From: DATKWD01 sp963704815
Lineage (GTDB): Bacteria; Actinomycetota; Acidimicrobiia; Acidimicrobiales; Salinilacustritrichaceae
Length of the DNA: 64,000 nt
NCBI GenBank assembly: GCA_963704815.1
Contig: CAVPHU010000010.1
Coordinates: 558,001 to 622,000 of the forward strand
Direction of reading: 5' to 3'
Position numbers and translations under genes: made by a program. The notes under the pieces are model-generated. The model did not search any database. It was given only the letters and a program-made list of their open reading frames with translations, and had not been told where the DNA came from. Positions 49,582-57,806 of this stretch are shown here, piece after piece (the first letter of the stretch is position 1; every line of letters starts with the position of its first letter).

Positions 49582-51027
49582 GTGACCCGGCCGAACCTGC
49601 TGCTCTTCATGCCCGACCAACTCCGGGCCGATGCCGTGGGTGCGTTCGGCAATCCGCTGGCGGTGACCCCCAACCTCGACGCGCTGGCCGCCGAGGGCAC
49701 CCGCTTCGACCGTGCCTATGTCCAGCACACGGTCTGCTCGCAGAGCCGGATCTCGATGTTCACCGGCTGGTATCCCCACGTCAGCGGCCACCGGACCCTC
49801 ACCCATCTGCTGCGGCCCCACGAACCGAACGTGTTCAAGCGGCTGCGCGACGGCGGCTACCACGTCGCGCTCGCCGGAGCTCGGGGTGACATGCTCGGCG
49901 TCGGGGTGACTGCTGCCTCGTCGGACCGCTTCGGGTTCACCCGTCCACCCGACCTCGCCGACGTGGGCCGGTGGCACACGACTCCCCACGACGAGGCCTC
50001 CAAGTGGTTCTACGCCTTCTACGGCGGCCCGGTCGACGACGACCTGTTCGAGCTCGACGCGGCCACGGTTGCCACGTCGATCGACTGGGTGACCGAGGGC
50101 CTTCCCGAACCGTGGTGCCTGTTCGTGCCGCTGATCTATCCCCATCCCCCCTTCGTGGTCGAGCGGAAGTGGTACGACCTGCACGACGCACGCGACATGC
50201 CCGCGCCCGTTCCGCCGACGTTCGACGGCAAGCCCGGGTTCTACCGGGCCATCCACGAGCGCTCCGGCCTCGACCGCCTCGACCCCGAGGACTGGGCCGA
50301 GATCATCCGCACCTACTACGGGATGGTCAGCCGGGTCGACGACCAACTCGGCCAGGTCCGTCGGGCGGTCGAGCAGGCCGGCGCCGCCGACCGGACGGTG
50401 ACGTTCTTCTTCACCGACCATGGCGAGTACCTCGGCGACTTCGGCCTGGTCGAGAAGTGGATGTCGGGGCTCGACGAGGTGCTCACCCGCAACCCGCTGA
50501 TCATCCACGACCCGTCCATCGGGTCCGGGGTGGTCGACTCGTTCGCCGAGATGGTCGATCTCACGGCGACGCTCGAGGACTACGCCGAGATCGCGCCGGC
50601 CTACACCCACTTCGGTCGGTCGCTGCGGCCCGTGATGGGCGACCCGTCGGCGGTCCACCGCGACGCAGCGTTCAGCGAGGGCGGCTTCGTCACCGCCGAA
50701 CGGCACCTTCTCGAGGGCGGCACGGGCGGCATGTATCGCCACAAGCAGGAGCTCCAACACGATCATCCCGAACTGACGGGTCGGGCGATCTCGGTGCGGA
50801 CCGCTGACTGGACCTACATCGAACGGCTCTACGAGCCCCCCGAGCTCTACGACCGGCGAGTCGACCCGCGCGAGACCACCAACCTCGCGGCCCGGCCCGA
50901 GCACGCCACGGTGGTCGGTGAGCACCGTGACCGCATCTTCCGTTGGTTGTTCGAGACCAGCGATGTGATTCCGTGGGACGAAGACCCGCGCATGGATCCC
51001 GAGCTCCGTGCCACGCTGCTGGGGTGA
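49582..51027 (+). CDS. Sulfatase-family hydrolase
   Basis: 481 residues, alkaline-phosphatase superfamily. P-N-L-L-L-F-M-P-D-Q-L-R-A-D holds the first metal ligands. The nucleophile region is V-C-S-Q-S-R-I-S-M-F-T-G (C52), where the usual C-x-P/A-x-R has Gln in the third place, and F-F-F-T-D-H-G-E-Y-L-G-D is the distal metal motif. No signal peptide, so it would act in the cytoplasm unless exported otherwise. Probably hydrolyses a sulfate (or phosphate/phosphonate) ester. GTGA overlap couples it to an NTF2-like gene. Confidence 0.88.
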   Translation: MTRPNLLLFMPDQLRADAVGAFGNPLAVTPNLDALAAEGTRFDRAYVQHTVCSQSRISMFTGWYPHVSGHRTLTHLLRPHEPNVFKRLRDGGYHVALAGARGDMLGVGVTAASSDRFGFTRPPDLADVGRWHTTPHDEASKWFYAFYGGPVDDDLFELDAATVATSIDWVTEGLPEPWCLFVPLIYPHPPFVVERKWYDLHDARDMPAPVPPTFDGKPGFYRAIHERSGLDRLDPEDWAEIIRTYYGMVSRVDDQLGQVRRAVEQAGAADRTVTFFFTDHGEYLGDFGLVEKWMSGLDEVLTRNPLIIHDPSIGSGVVDSFAEMVDLTATLEDYAEIAPAYTHFGRSLRPVMGDPSAVHRDAAFSEGGFVTAERHLLEGGTGGMYRHKQELQHDHPELTGRAISVRTADWTYIERLYEPPELYDRRVDPRETTNLAARPEHATVVGEHRDRIFRWLFETSDVIPWDEDPRMDPELRATLLG

Positions 51028-51464
51028 ACAGCGCAGACACCCAGATCACGAACCTGCTGTACCGCTACGCCGAGGCGATGGACCGCGGCGACTTCGAAGC
51101 GGCGGCGGCGTTGTTCGACGGGGCCGACCTCGTGGTGGCCGAGGGGGCGCCGTCGATCGACGCAGCGGCGATGCTGGCGATCTGGCGCGACAACGTGATC
51201 GTTCACGGCGACGGCACCCCGAGGACTCGCCACGTCGTCACCAACCCGATCATCGAGATCGCAGACGATGGCCGAACCGCGACCTGCCGGTCGGTCTACA
51301 CGGTGTTTCAACAGGTGGACGACGGGCCGTTGGCTGCGATCGTCTCGGGCCGGTATCACGACGAGTTCACGCTGGCCGACCGAGGGTGGCGGTTCACCCG
51401 CCGCGACTACTCGCTCGTCGACCTCGTCGGCGACGTGTCCGCGCACCTCCGCCTCGGCCTCTGA
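51024..51464 (+). CDS. NTF2/SnoaL-like family protein
   Basis: About 146 residues; GTG 51024 overlaps the sulfatase stop. I-T-N-L-L-Y-R-Y-A-E-A-M-D-R-G-D-F, R-H-V-V-T-N-P-I-I and S-G-R-Y-H-D-E-F are the hallmarks of SnoaL-like cone folds (often ring-hydroxylating dioxygenase beta-like or dehydratase). Its cotranslation with a sulfatase suggests linked function. Its TGA is the first triplet of repeat element C. Confidence 0.85.
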   Translation: MNSADTQITNLLYRYAEAMDRGDFEAAAALFDGADLVVAEGAPSIDAAAMLAIWRDNVIVHGDGTPRTRHVVTNPIIEIADDGRTATCRSVYTVFQQVDDGPLAAIVSGRYHDEFTLADRGWRFTRRDYSLVDLVGDVSAHLRLGL

Positions 51465-51602
51465 GGAGCTGCGCGGATAGAGCCAAGTTTCGCAGCTCCC
51501 CGCACTACCCGCTCCTGTCGCTCCTTCGTCGCGACGGGCCGCTCGGGCCCCGGCCGAGCACGGCTCCTGCTTCGCGACGGCGCCCATCCGCTCGCCCTCT
51601 GA
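51462..51602. repeat. About 140-bp two-hairpin repeat element, copy C
   Basis: Starts with TGAGGAGCTGCGCGGA, the TGA being the stop of the NTF2-like gene, and ends CCGCTCGCCCTCTGA. Hairpins as in copies A and B (same 9-bp stem, same 17-base loop length). Fills most of the 187-base gap before the GH43 gene. Confidence 0.85.
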
Positions 51603-51651
51603 ATTGCGATGCCGATTCAAGCCGGCCCGGAGAGTGGTCGATTGAGCAGAG

Positions 51652-53661
51652 ATGTGGAGCGGAGCGGGTCGTCTCGTCGTCGTCCTGGTTGCGGTGGCGA
51701 CGTTCGCCGCGTCGCCCGTCGCGGCGTCCGCTGACGACACCGCTGACGACACCGCCGACCGATCGGCGGCGGCCGACTGGTTCCGCCCGGGCGCGCCGTT
51801 CAGCCACCAGTTCCCCGACCCGTCCGTCACCCCCATGGGCCCGCTGACCGCAGCCCACAGCACCAACACCGGGGGCGCACACCTGCCGGCGACCTGGACG
51901 ACCGACTTCGCGACCTGGACGGCTCGCTCCGAGGAGCCCGACACCGCCGACCCGTGCTACGACGCGTACGAGAACGACGCCTGGGAGAACCCGGGCGTCG
52001 GGGTCCAGGTCTCGACACCGTCGCTCAGCAACGGCTGCACCCGCCGCGAGCTCTGGGCGCCGACGGTGGCGTTCGTCGGCAACACCTGGGTCGCGTTCGC
52101 GGCGTTCCGGGTCAGCGGCAACCGGTTCTGCATCTACCGGGCGTCGTCGACGACTCCCTTCGGTCCGTTCACGACGAGCCCGACCTCGGCCTTCGTGTGC
52201 GACACCGACCCGAACGGGTCCATCGACCCCGACCTGTTCGTCGATCAGAACGGCCGGGCCTACCTGCTCTGGAAGAGCGAGGGGGTGCCGGGCTCGGCTC
52301 CCACGCGGCTCTGGTCGCGCGAGCTCAACAGCAACGGCTCGGGTTGGAAGGCCGGATCGTCCAAGCGGATGCTCCTCCAGACCACGCAGGCGTGGGAGAT
52401 GAGCAACCCGTCGACCGGGGCCGGCCTCATCGAGAACCCCTCGATGGTGCGCTACGAGGGCCGGTACTTCCTGTTCTACAGCGGCAACGAGTACCGCACC
52501 AGCGCCTACGGACAGGGCGTGGCCCAGTGTTCCGGACCGCTCGGCCCGTGCACCAAGCGCACCACGAGCGGCCCGCTCGCCGGCCTCTCGGCCACCGGGC
52601 GTTGGGGCGCAGGCGGCGGCGACGCCTATGTCGACGACCGGGGCCGCCTGCTGCTGCAGTACCACGCATGGGATCGGAGTGGCGGCCAGGCCGCAGGTGG
52701 AGTCCGCCGACCCCACTCGGCCCATCTCGAACGCTCCGGTTCGACGGTTCGGGTCGTGCGGGCCGATGACAACCGAGGCGCAGGGAACGACTACCGCTGG
52801 AGCTACCGAGCCGGTGCCTACGACTCGAGCCCGCAGAGCATCGGCGGGACCTACACCCCGATCGCCGGCCGGTTCGGTGCCGACGCCGCCGAAGACGTGC
52901 TGTTCGTGGGCACGGCCGGCCGGAACGACTACCTGTGGAGCCACGCCGTGGGTGGGGGTCGGACGTCGTCGCAGATCCAGCGGGACGGCTCGTTCGTCCC
53001 GCTCGTCGGCAACTTCGACGGCGACGCCGCAGGCACTGACGACGTCTACTGGTACGCACCGCTTCGAGATGCGAACCACCCGTCCGTCGGCGGCAACGGC
53101 GACGAGTACTGGTTGACCACGCCCACCGGCGACCACGTGACGCTCAACAACCCGTCGGTCAAGAACGACGGGTTCTCGTTGCCGTTCGCAGGCGACTTCG
53201 ACGGAGACGGAACCGACGAGATCTTCTTCTACGCCCCCGGGTCGACCCCGGATCAGATGTGGGAGCTGTCGGGGTCCTCACCGCAGGTCAGGACCTACAC
53301 CGTCGCCGGCTTCTACCAGTACCCACAGGTCGGTGACTTCGACGGCAACGGAACCGACGACATCCTCTGGTACGCACCTGGCACCCGGCCCGACTACGTC
53401 TGGTTCTTCGATCACGACGGGTCATACGAGACGTCACGCCGCTATGCGAACGGCGAGTACGTGCCGATGACCGGCGACTTCGACGGCAACGGCATCGACG
53501 ACATCGTCTGGTACGGACCCGGGCTCTCGAACGACTACGAGTGGAACTTCGAGCCGGGCGGGACCTACGAGAGTCGGTCCCGGCGGGTGAACGGTCGCTA
53601 CACCACGACGGTCGGAGACTTCGACGGCAACGGTCACGACGACATCCTCTGGTATTCCTAG
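51652..53661 (+). CDS. Secreted GH43-like glycosidase with C-terminal FG-GAP/VCBS repeats
   Basis: 669 residues. Signal peptide 1-26 (L-V-V-V-L-V-A-V-A-T-F-A-A-S-P-V-A-A-S-A). The five-bladed propeller of family 43 spans about 42-365: D56 in F-P-D-P-S-V, W-A-P-T-V-A-F, D192 in S-I-D-P-D-L-F-V and E261 in I-E-N-P-S-M-V are at the expected catalytic places. The C-terminal 300 residues carry repeated N-F-D-G-D, D-F-D-G-D-G-T-D-E-I and D-F-D-G-N-G-x-D-D-I units, calcium-binding FG-GAP/VCBS propeller repeats. Extracellular arabinan/xylan-type hydrolase likely; linkage unknown. Confidence 0.82.
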   Translation: MWSGAGRLVVVLVAVATFAASPVAASADDTADDTADRSAAADWFRPGAPFSHQFPDPSVTPMGPLTAAHSTNTGGAHLPATWTTDFATWTARSEEPDTADPCYDAYENDAWENPGVGVQVSTPSLSNGCTRRELWAPTVAFVGNTWVAFAAFRVSGNRFCIYRASSTTPFGPFTTSPTSAFVCDTDPNGSIDPDLFVDQNGRAYLLWKSEGVPGSAPTRLWSRELNSNGSGWKAGSSKRMLLQTTQAWEMSNPSTGAGLIENPSMVRYEGRYFLFYSGNEYRTSAYGQGVAQCSGPLGPCTKRTTSGPLAGLSATGRWGAGGGDAYVDDRGRLLLQYHAWDRSGGQAAGGVRRPHSAHLERSGSTVRVVRADDNRGAGNDYRWSYRAGAYDSSPQSIGGTYTPIAGRFGADAAEDVLFVGTAGRNDYLWSHAVGGGRTSSQIQRDGSFVPLVGNFDGDAAGTDDVYWYAPLRDANHPSVGGNGDEYWLTTPTGDHVTLNNPSVKNDGFSLPFAGDFDGDGTDEIFFYAPGSTPDQMWELSGSSPQVRTYTVAGFYQYPQVGDFDGNGTDDILWYAPGTRPDYVWFFDHDGSYETSRRYANGEYVPMTGDFDGNGIDDIVWYGPGLSNDYEWNFEPGGTYESRSRRVNGRYTTTVGDFDGNGHDDILWYS

Positions 53662-53715
53662 GGGCGGCCGTTCCCAGGCTCTGTCAGAGTCTGTCGTTGC
53701 CCGAGGAGAAGACCG

Positions 53716-54681
53716 ATGACGATCACCGAGCGGCGCCCTGCCGATGCGTGCCTTCCGCCGATCCTGCTCGACCCCGTCGTTCCGGATCCCGAACGGATCA
53801 GGGCGATGGCGCAGGCCAACGGGCCCTACTTCATGCCCGCTCGCTATCTGGTGAGGTCGTCGGCCGCCTCCGACGCCTCCCGGACCGAGGAGGCGACCGC
53901 AGAGGTCCCGGCCTACCTGATCGGCCCGACGTTCCGTGGCGACTGGGCCGTGGGCGGGAAGCCGCAGGTGCCCGGTGCCGAGGGCCTGCTCCATCACGAA
54001 GGGTTCATCGACGCCGCTCGCGAGATGTGCGGGCCCGGCGTCGAGGCCGTTCCCGAGCAGGTCTACGTGAACCTCACCGCACCGTCGGGGGGCCAGCCGT
54101 TCTCGCACGTCGACATCCCCGAGTTCGTCGGGGTCGACCGGACGAACGCACCCGGCTGGCTGCTCCAGGCGATGGGGTCGTCGAGGCTCTTCGAGGACGC
54201 GCGCATCACGATCATCACCGCGGTGGCCTGGTTCCACCATGGCGAGCGTGGCTTCTTCCGGTACTGGCCTCGTGGTCGTGGTGCCGAGAGCGTCCGCCAC
54301 GAAGATGTGTGGAACACGGCGGTCGTGGGCGACAACGACTTCATGCACCACAAGGTCGAGCGGACCGGTCCGCGAGATCTCGCGCCGCCGGCGGGCATGA
54401 CCATCGACACCCTGCTCGACCACGACGGCACCGACTGGCTGATCGTCGAGGACGGTCGGACCCTCGCCCGCTACGGCGACGAGCACATCCGGCTGTCGCT
54501 CTCGTGGAAGGCGAAGGTCTTCGAGCCTGCCGTTCCGCCCGCGCTCGGGTTGGACGACGTGGTCGCCCGGTTCGCGGACGCGATGGGCGAGGAGTTTCCG
54601 GCTCGCTCGGTCGACGAGCTCACCGACGACCTCACCCGCATGGTCCTCAGCGCGAAGTGGAACGGCTACGTCGCCGACTGA
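53716..54681 (+). CDS. Conserved hypothetical protein, possible Fe/2OG-type fold
   Basis: 321 residues without signal or membrane segment. An H-x-D (F-S-H-V-D-I-P-E-F, about 131-133) and a later F-M-H-H-K-V (about 213) could form a metal triad of an Fe(II)/2-oxoglutarate-type or cupin fold, but the pattern is not diagnostic. The middle contains W-F-H-H-G-E-R-G-F-F-R-Y-W-P-R. AGGAGAAG ribosome site. Convergent with the Baeyer-Villiger gene. Family not recognised. Confidence 0.65.
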   Translation: MTITERRPADACLPPILLDPVVPDPERIRAMAQANGPYFMPARYLVRSSAASDASRTEEATAEVPAYLIGPTFRGDWAVGGKPQVPGAEGLLHHEGFIDAAREMCGPGVEAVPEQVYVNLTAPSGGQPFSHVDIPEFVGVDRTNAPGWLLQAMGSSRLFEDARITIITAVAWFHHGERGFFRYWPRGRGAESVRHEDVWNTAVVGDNDFMHHKVERTGPRDLAPPAGMTIDTLLDHDGTDWLIVEDGRTLARYGDEHIRLSLSWKAKVFEPAVPPALGLDDVVARFADAMGEEFPARSVDELTDDLTRMVLSAKWNGYVAD

Positions 54682-54729
54682 CGGGTCGAGCGTTGAGGAC
54701 ACCGCCGGGTCCTCGACGCATCCGGTTCG

Positions 54730-56226
54730 TCAGACGCCGACCCTGGCCGGCGCCGAGACGAACTGCATGACGCCGTCGTCGAGCTCGGCGTCGCGGATCA
54801 GCGCCTGGTCCTCGCTGATCCGCTGGCTGTTGAGCCATGGGGCCCGGTCGCCCTGGCGGGGGAGCAGCGGCATCACCCGCTGCATGTAGCCGGCCGAGAA
54901 GTCGTCGATGAACGGACGTGCGTTCATGTCACCGTCAGAGGGCCGGAGCCGCGGGGTGCACTGGGTCGTGCCGGTCGCGCGCATGTGGTCGAGCAGGCGG
55001 CAGACGTACTCGGCCGTCATGTCGGCCCTGAGCGTCCACGATGCGTTGACGTAGCCGAACGTCGACACCAGGTTGGGAACATCGGAGTACGCGAGGCCCT
55101 TGTAGGTCCAGGTCCGCGAGAAGTCGACCGCCTCGCCATCGACGAAGAAGTCGGCCTCGGCCAGGGTCACGAGCTGCAGCCCGGTCGCCGTCACGATGAT
55201 GTCGGCCGGCAACTCGGTGCCCGACTCGAGCAGGATGCCCGTGGGCGTGAAGCGGTCGATGCGGTCGGTGACCACCGACGCGTCGCCGTGGCGGACCGCC
55301 GTGAACAGATCGCCGTTGGGAATGAGGCAGATGCGTTGGTCCCACGGGTCGTACGTCGGGGTGAAGTCGGGATCGAGGTCGTAGTCGGGACCCAACGCCC
55401 GCTGCGCCCTCCGGAGCAGCAGCTTGCGAACCAGCCCGGGGTGCTTGCGTGTGGCGTTGTAGAAACGCTCCTGGCCCACCATGTTCTTCTTCCGGGTGAT
55501 CCGGTACGCCAGCTCGGCCGGCAGCACCTTGCGGAGCACCCGGTTGATCGGGTCACGGTCGGGCATGGCCACGATCCACGTGGCAGAGCGCTGGAGCATC
55601 GTGACGTGCTCGGCGTCGGCGGCCATCGAGGGCACCAGCGTGACGGCGGTCGCCCCCGAGCCGATGATCACGACCCGCTTGCCGGCATGGTCGAGATCCT
55701 CGGGCCACTCCTGGGGGTGCACGATCCGGCCCTCGAAGTCGTCGCGGCCCTCGAAGGTCGGGTTGTAGCCGCCCTTGTACGAGTAGTAGCCCGAGCACAT
55801 CGACAAGAAGTTGCACCGGATCCGGGCGACGTCGTCGGTGCCCGATCGTGTGGCGGTCAACGTCCACGTCGAGTCGGCACTCGACCACTCGGCTCGGACC
55901 ACCTGGTGGTCGAACCGGATGTGGCGCCGGATGTCGAACTCGTCGACCGTCTCGTTCAGGTAGTCGAGGATGGCTCCGCCTTCGGCGATCGACTTCTCGC
56001 CGGTCCAGGGCTTGAAGCCGAACCCGAGGGTGTGCATGTCGCTGTCCGAACGCACCCCCGGATAGCGGAACAGATCCCAGGTGCCTCCGAGGTCTGATCG
56101 GCCCTCGAGCACCGTGAACGTGCGGTCGGGACACATCGTCTGGAGGTGGTACGCGGCGCTGATTCCCGAGATCCCCGCACCGACCACCACCACGTCGACG
56201 AACTCGGTCGACGCGGCATCGGTCAC
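54730..56226 (-). CDS. Flavin-containing monooxygenase, Baeyer-Villiger type
   Basis: About 498 residues from GTG 56226, chosen because TATTGT stands seven bases before it (GTG 56235 would add three). V-V-V-V-G-A-G-I-S-G-I-S-A-A (FAD), L-E-G-R-S-D-L-G-G-T-W, the fingerprint F-E-G-R-I-V-H-P-Q-E-W, and the NADPH loop V-V-I-I-G-S-G-A-T-A are present. The fingerprint F-x-G-x3-H-x3-W marks class B monooxygenases. It inserts oxygen next to ketones, including alicyclic or steroid-like ones (substrate inferred). Divergent from the OYE-type gene over overlapping -10 sites. Confidence 0.93.
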   Translation of the reverse strand: MTDAASTEFVDVVVVGAGISGISAAYHLQTMCPDRTFTVLEGRSDLGGTWDLFRYPGVRSDSDMHTLGFGFKPWTGEKSIAEGGAILDYLNETVDEFDIRRHIRFDHQVVRAEWSSADSTWTLTATRSGTDDVARIRCNFLSMCSGYYSYKGGYNPTFEGRDDFEGRIVHPQEWPEDLDHAGKRVVIIGSGATAVTLVPSMAADAEHVTMLQRSATWIVAMPDRDPINRVLRKVLPAELAYRITRKKNMVGQERFYNATRKHPGLVRKLLLRRAQRALGPDYDLDPDFTPTYDPWDQRICLIPNGDLFTAVRHGDASVVTDRIDRFTPTGILLESGTELPADIIVTATGLQLVTLAEADFFVDGEAVDFSRTWTYKGLAYSDVPNLVSTFGYVNASWTLRADMTAEYVCRLLDHMRATGTTQCTPRLRPSDGDMNARPFIDDFSAGYMQRVMPLLPRQGDRAPWLNSQRISEDQALIRDAELDDGVMQFVSAPARVGV

Positions 56227-56233
56227 CCGCCGC

Positions 56234-56243
56234 ACAATAGGTT
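56234..56243. promoter_or_regulatory. Overlapping divergent -10 hexamers
   Basis: TAGGTT (56238-56243) is exactly six bases before GTG 56250. TATTGT (56239-56234, minus strand) is seven bases before GTG 56226. The two hexamers share two bases, so the two promoters should exclude each other. Confidence 0.5.
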
Positions 56244-56249
56244 CTGTCG

Positions 56250-57447
56250 GTGGCTCCCGACCCGTTCGCTCCCGCCCCGCTCGGACCGATCACCCTGCGC
56301 AATCGGGTGATCAAGGCGGCGACGTTCGAGGGAGTCACGCCCGATGCCCTGGTGACGCGCGAGCTCATCGACTACCACCTCGCGCCGGCGTGTGGCGGGG
56401 TCGGCATGACCACCGTCGCGTACCTGGCCGTCTCCCCTGGCGGGCGGACCCATCGCGAGCTGCATCTGGCTCCGCGAGGAGGCGCTGACGGGCCTCGCCC
56501 AACTCGCCGACGAGGTCCACGAGACCGGCGCGGCGATCGCCGGGCAGATCGGCCACGCCGGGCTGGTGGCCAACCCCACGTCGAACGGTGCGCCGTCGAT
56601 CGCGCCGAGCAAGAGCTTCAGCGCCATGGCGCTCCGACGGATCAGAGGCGCCGACGACGCCGACCTGATCCGGGTCCGCGATGCCTACGCCAGCGGCGCG
56701 AAGCTGCTCGCCCGGGCCGGATTCGACTCCATCGAGATCCATCTCGGGCACCACTACCTGCTGAGCTCGTTCCTGGCCCCGGGTCTGAACAAGCGCACCG
56801 ACCAGTACGGCGGCAGTCTCGAGAACCGGGCCCGGTATCCGCGATCGGTCGTCCAGGCCGTGAGGGAGGCCGTCGGCGATCAGATGGCGGTGACGGCGAA
56901 GCTGAACATGGTCGATGCCATGCCCGGCGGCCTCAAGATCGACGAGAGCCTCGAATACGCCACGATGCTCGAAGCCGACGGATGCCTCGACGCGCTCGAG
57001 CTCACCGGTGGGGGCTCGTACGCGAACCCGATGTTCCTGTTTCGTGGCGATGTTCCGCTGGAGGAGTTCGCCGCCACCCAGCCCCTCCACATCCGCATGG
57101 CCCTCAAGGTCGCGGGCTCGAAGCTGCTGAAGAGCTATCCGTTCGAGGAGGCGTACTTCGCCGAGAGCGCGGCGACGTTCAAGGCCGAGCTCGATCTCCC
57201 CATCATCCTGCTCGGTGGCATCAACCGTCTCGACACGATCGTCCAGGCGATGGACGACGGGTTCGAGTTCGTCGCCATGGGCCGGGCGCTGCTCCACCAA
57301 CCCGACCTGATCAACGAGCTGGCGGCCGGCGATCAGCTGGCAGGCGAGTGCATCCACTGCAACAAGTGCATGGCGAGCATCTACTCGGGAACGCGTTGCG
57401 TGCTGGAGGCGCCGGCGCCGATCCGTGCCGGTGCCCCGATCGTCTGA
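56250..57447 (+). CDS. Old-yellow-enzyme type NADH:flavin oxidoreductase (apparent frameshift)
   Basis: FMN TIM-barrel. The first frame gives F-A-P-A-P-L-G-P-I-T-L-R-N-R and Y-H-L-A-P-A-C-G-G-V-G-M-T. After about 56465-56475 the +1 frame continues with L-R-E-E-A-L, I-G-H-A-G, H-L-G-H-H-Y-L-L-S-S-F-L, N-K-R-T-D-Q-Y-G-G-S-L-E-N-R-A-R and a C-x2-C-N-x-C-M-like tail (C-I-H-C-N-K-C). One extra base joins them into about 399 residues. The C-terminal cysteines could bind a cluster, but the second domain of 2,4-dienoyl-CoA reductases is absent. Reduces an enone or enoyl substrate; identity unknown. Confidence 0.85.
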
Positions 57448-57457
57448 GCGAGCGGCC

Positions 57458-57724
57458 TCAGCGAGGCCAGTCGCCAGGCCGCCCGATCGGCGGGGTTGCG
57501 ACCTTCAGCGCGTTCTGGGTGATGAAGAAGTAGATGAGGGCGAGCAAAATCCCGCCACCGGGCAGGAACAACCCGATCACGAGCAGCACGATCCACTTCA
57601 CCTTGCTCTTCCGTGCTTGTTCCCATTGCCAGGCCGGCCGACGAATGACGTCGATCAGTGCGAACACAGCGATGAACTCGATGATGAACAGCGCCGCGTA
57701 GAGGAGGAACTCGAACAGGCTCAT
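57458..57724 (-). CDS. Small two-segment membrane protein
   Basis: 88 residues. Segment 1 (F-L-L-Y-A-A-L-F-I-I-E-F-I-A-V-F-A-L) and segment 2 (I-V-L-L-V-I-G-L-F-L-P-G-G-G-I-L-L-A-L-I-Y) flank a basic loop D-V-I-R-R-P-A-W-Q-W-E-Q-A-R-K-S-K. The I-D-V-I-R-R-P and P-G-G-G-I sequence resembles DUF2516/PLDc_N-type actinobacterial membrane proteins. Function unknown. A 51-bp palindrome lies upstream. Confidence 0.8.
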   Translation of the reverse strand: MSLFEFLLYAALFIIEFIAVFALIDVIRRPAWQWEQARKSKVKWIVLLVIGLFLPGGGILLALIYFFITQNALKVATPPIGRPGDWPR

Positions 57725-57752
57725 CGGCGGAGCCTAGGTGCCGCACCTCCGG

Positions 57753-57803
57753 GATTCTCTGCTGCTGGATGACCACCTGGTGGTCATCCAGCAGCAGAGA
57801 ATC
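57753..57803. repeat. 51-bp palindromic repeat, copy 3 of 3
   Basis: A perfect palindrome: 25-base arms around a central T, GATTCTCTGCTGCTGGATGA at its left end and its exact complement at the right. It lies between two minus-strand genes, 29 bases before the membrane protein start and 3 bases after the PhyH stop. Confidence 0.95.
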
Positions 57804-57806
57804 GGG

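Noticed and set aside
51024..51464. Beta subunit of a ring-hydroxylating dioxygenase
   Set aside because: It has the SnoaL-like fold landmarks, but no alpha subunit or Rieske protein is nearby; the general NTF2-like label is safer.
13912..57803. A CRISPR array built from the 51-bp repeats
   Set aside because: The copies are tens of kilobases apart with unrelated flanks and no spacers or cas genes.
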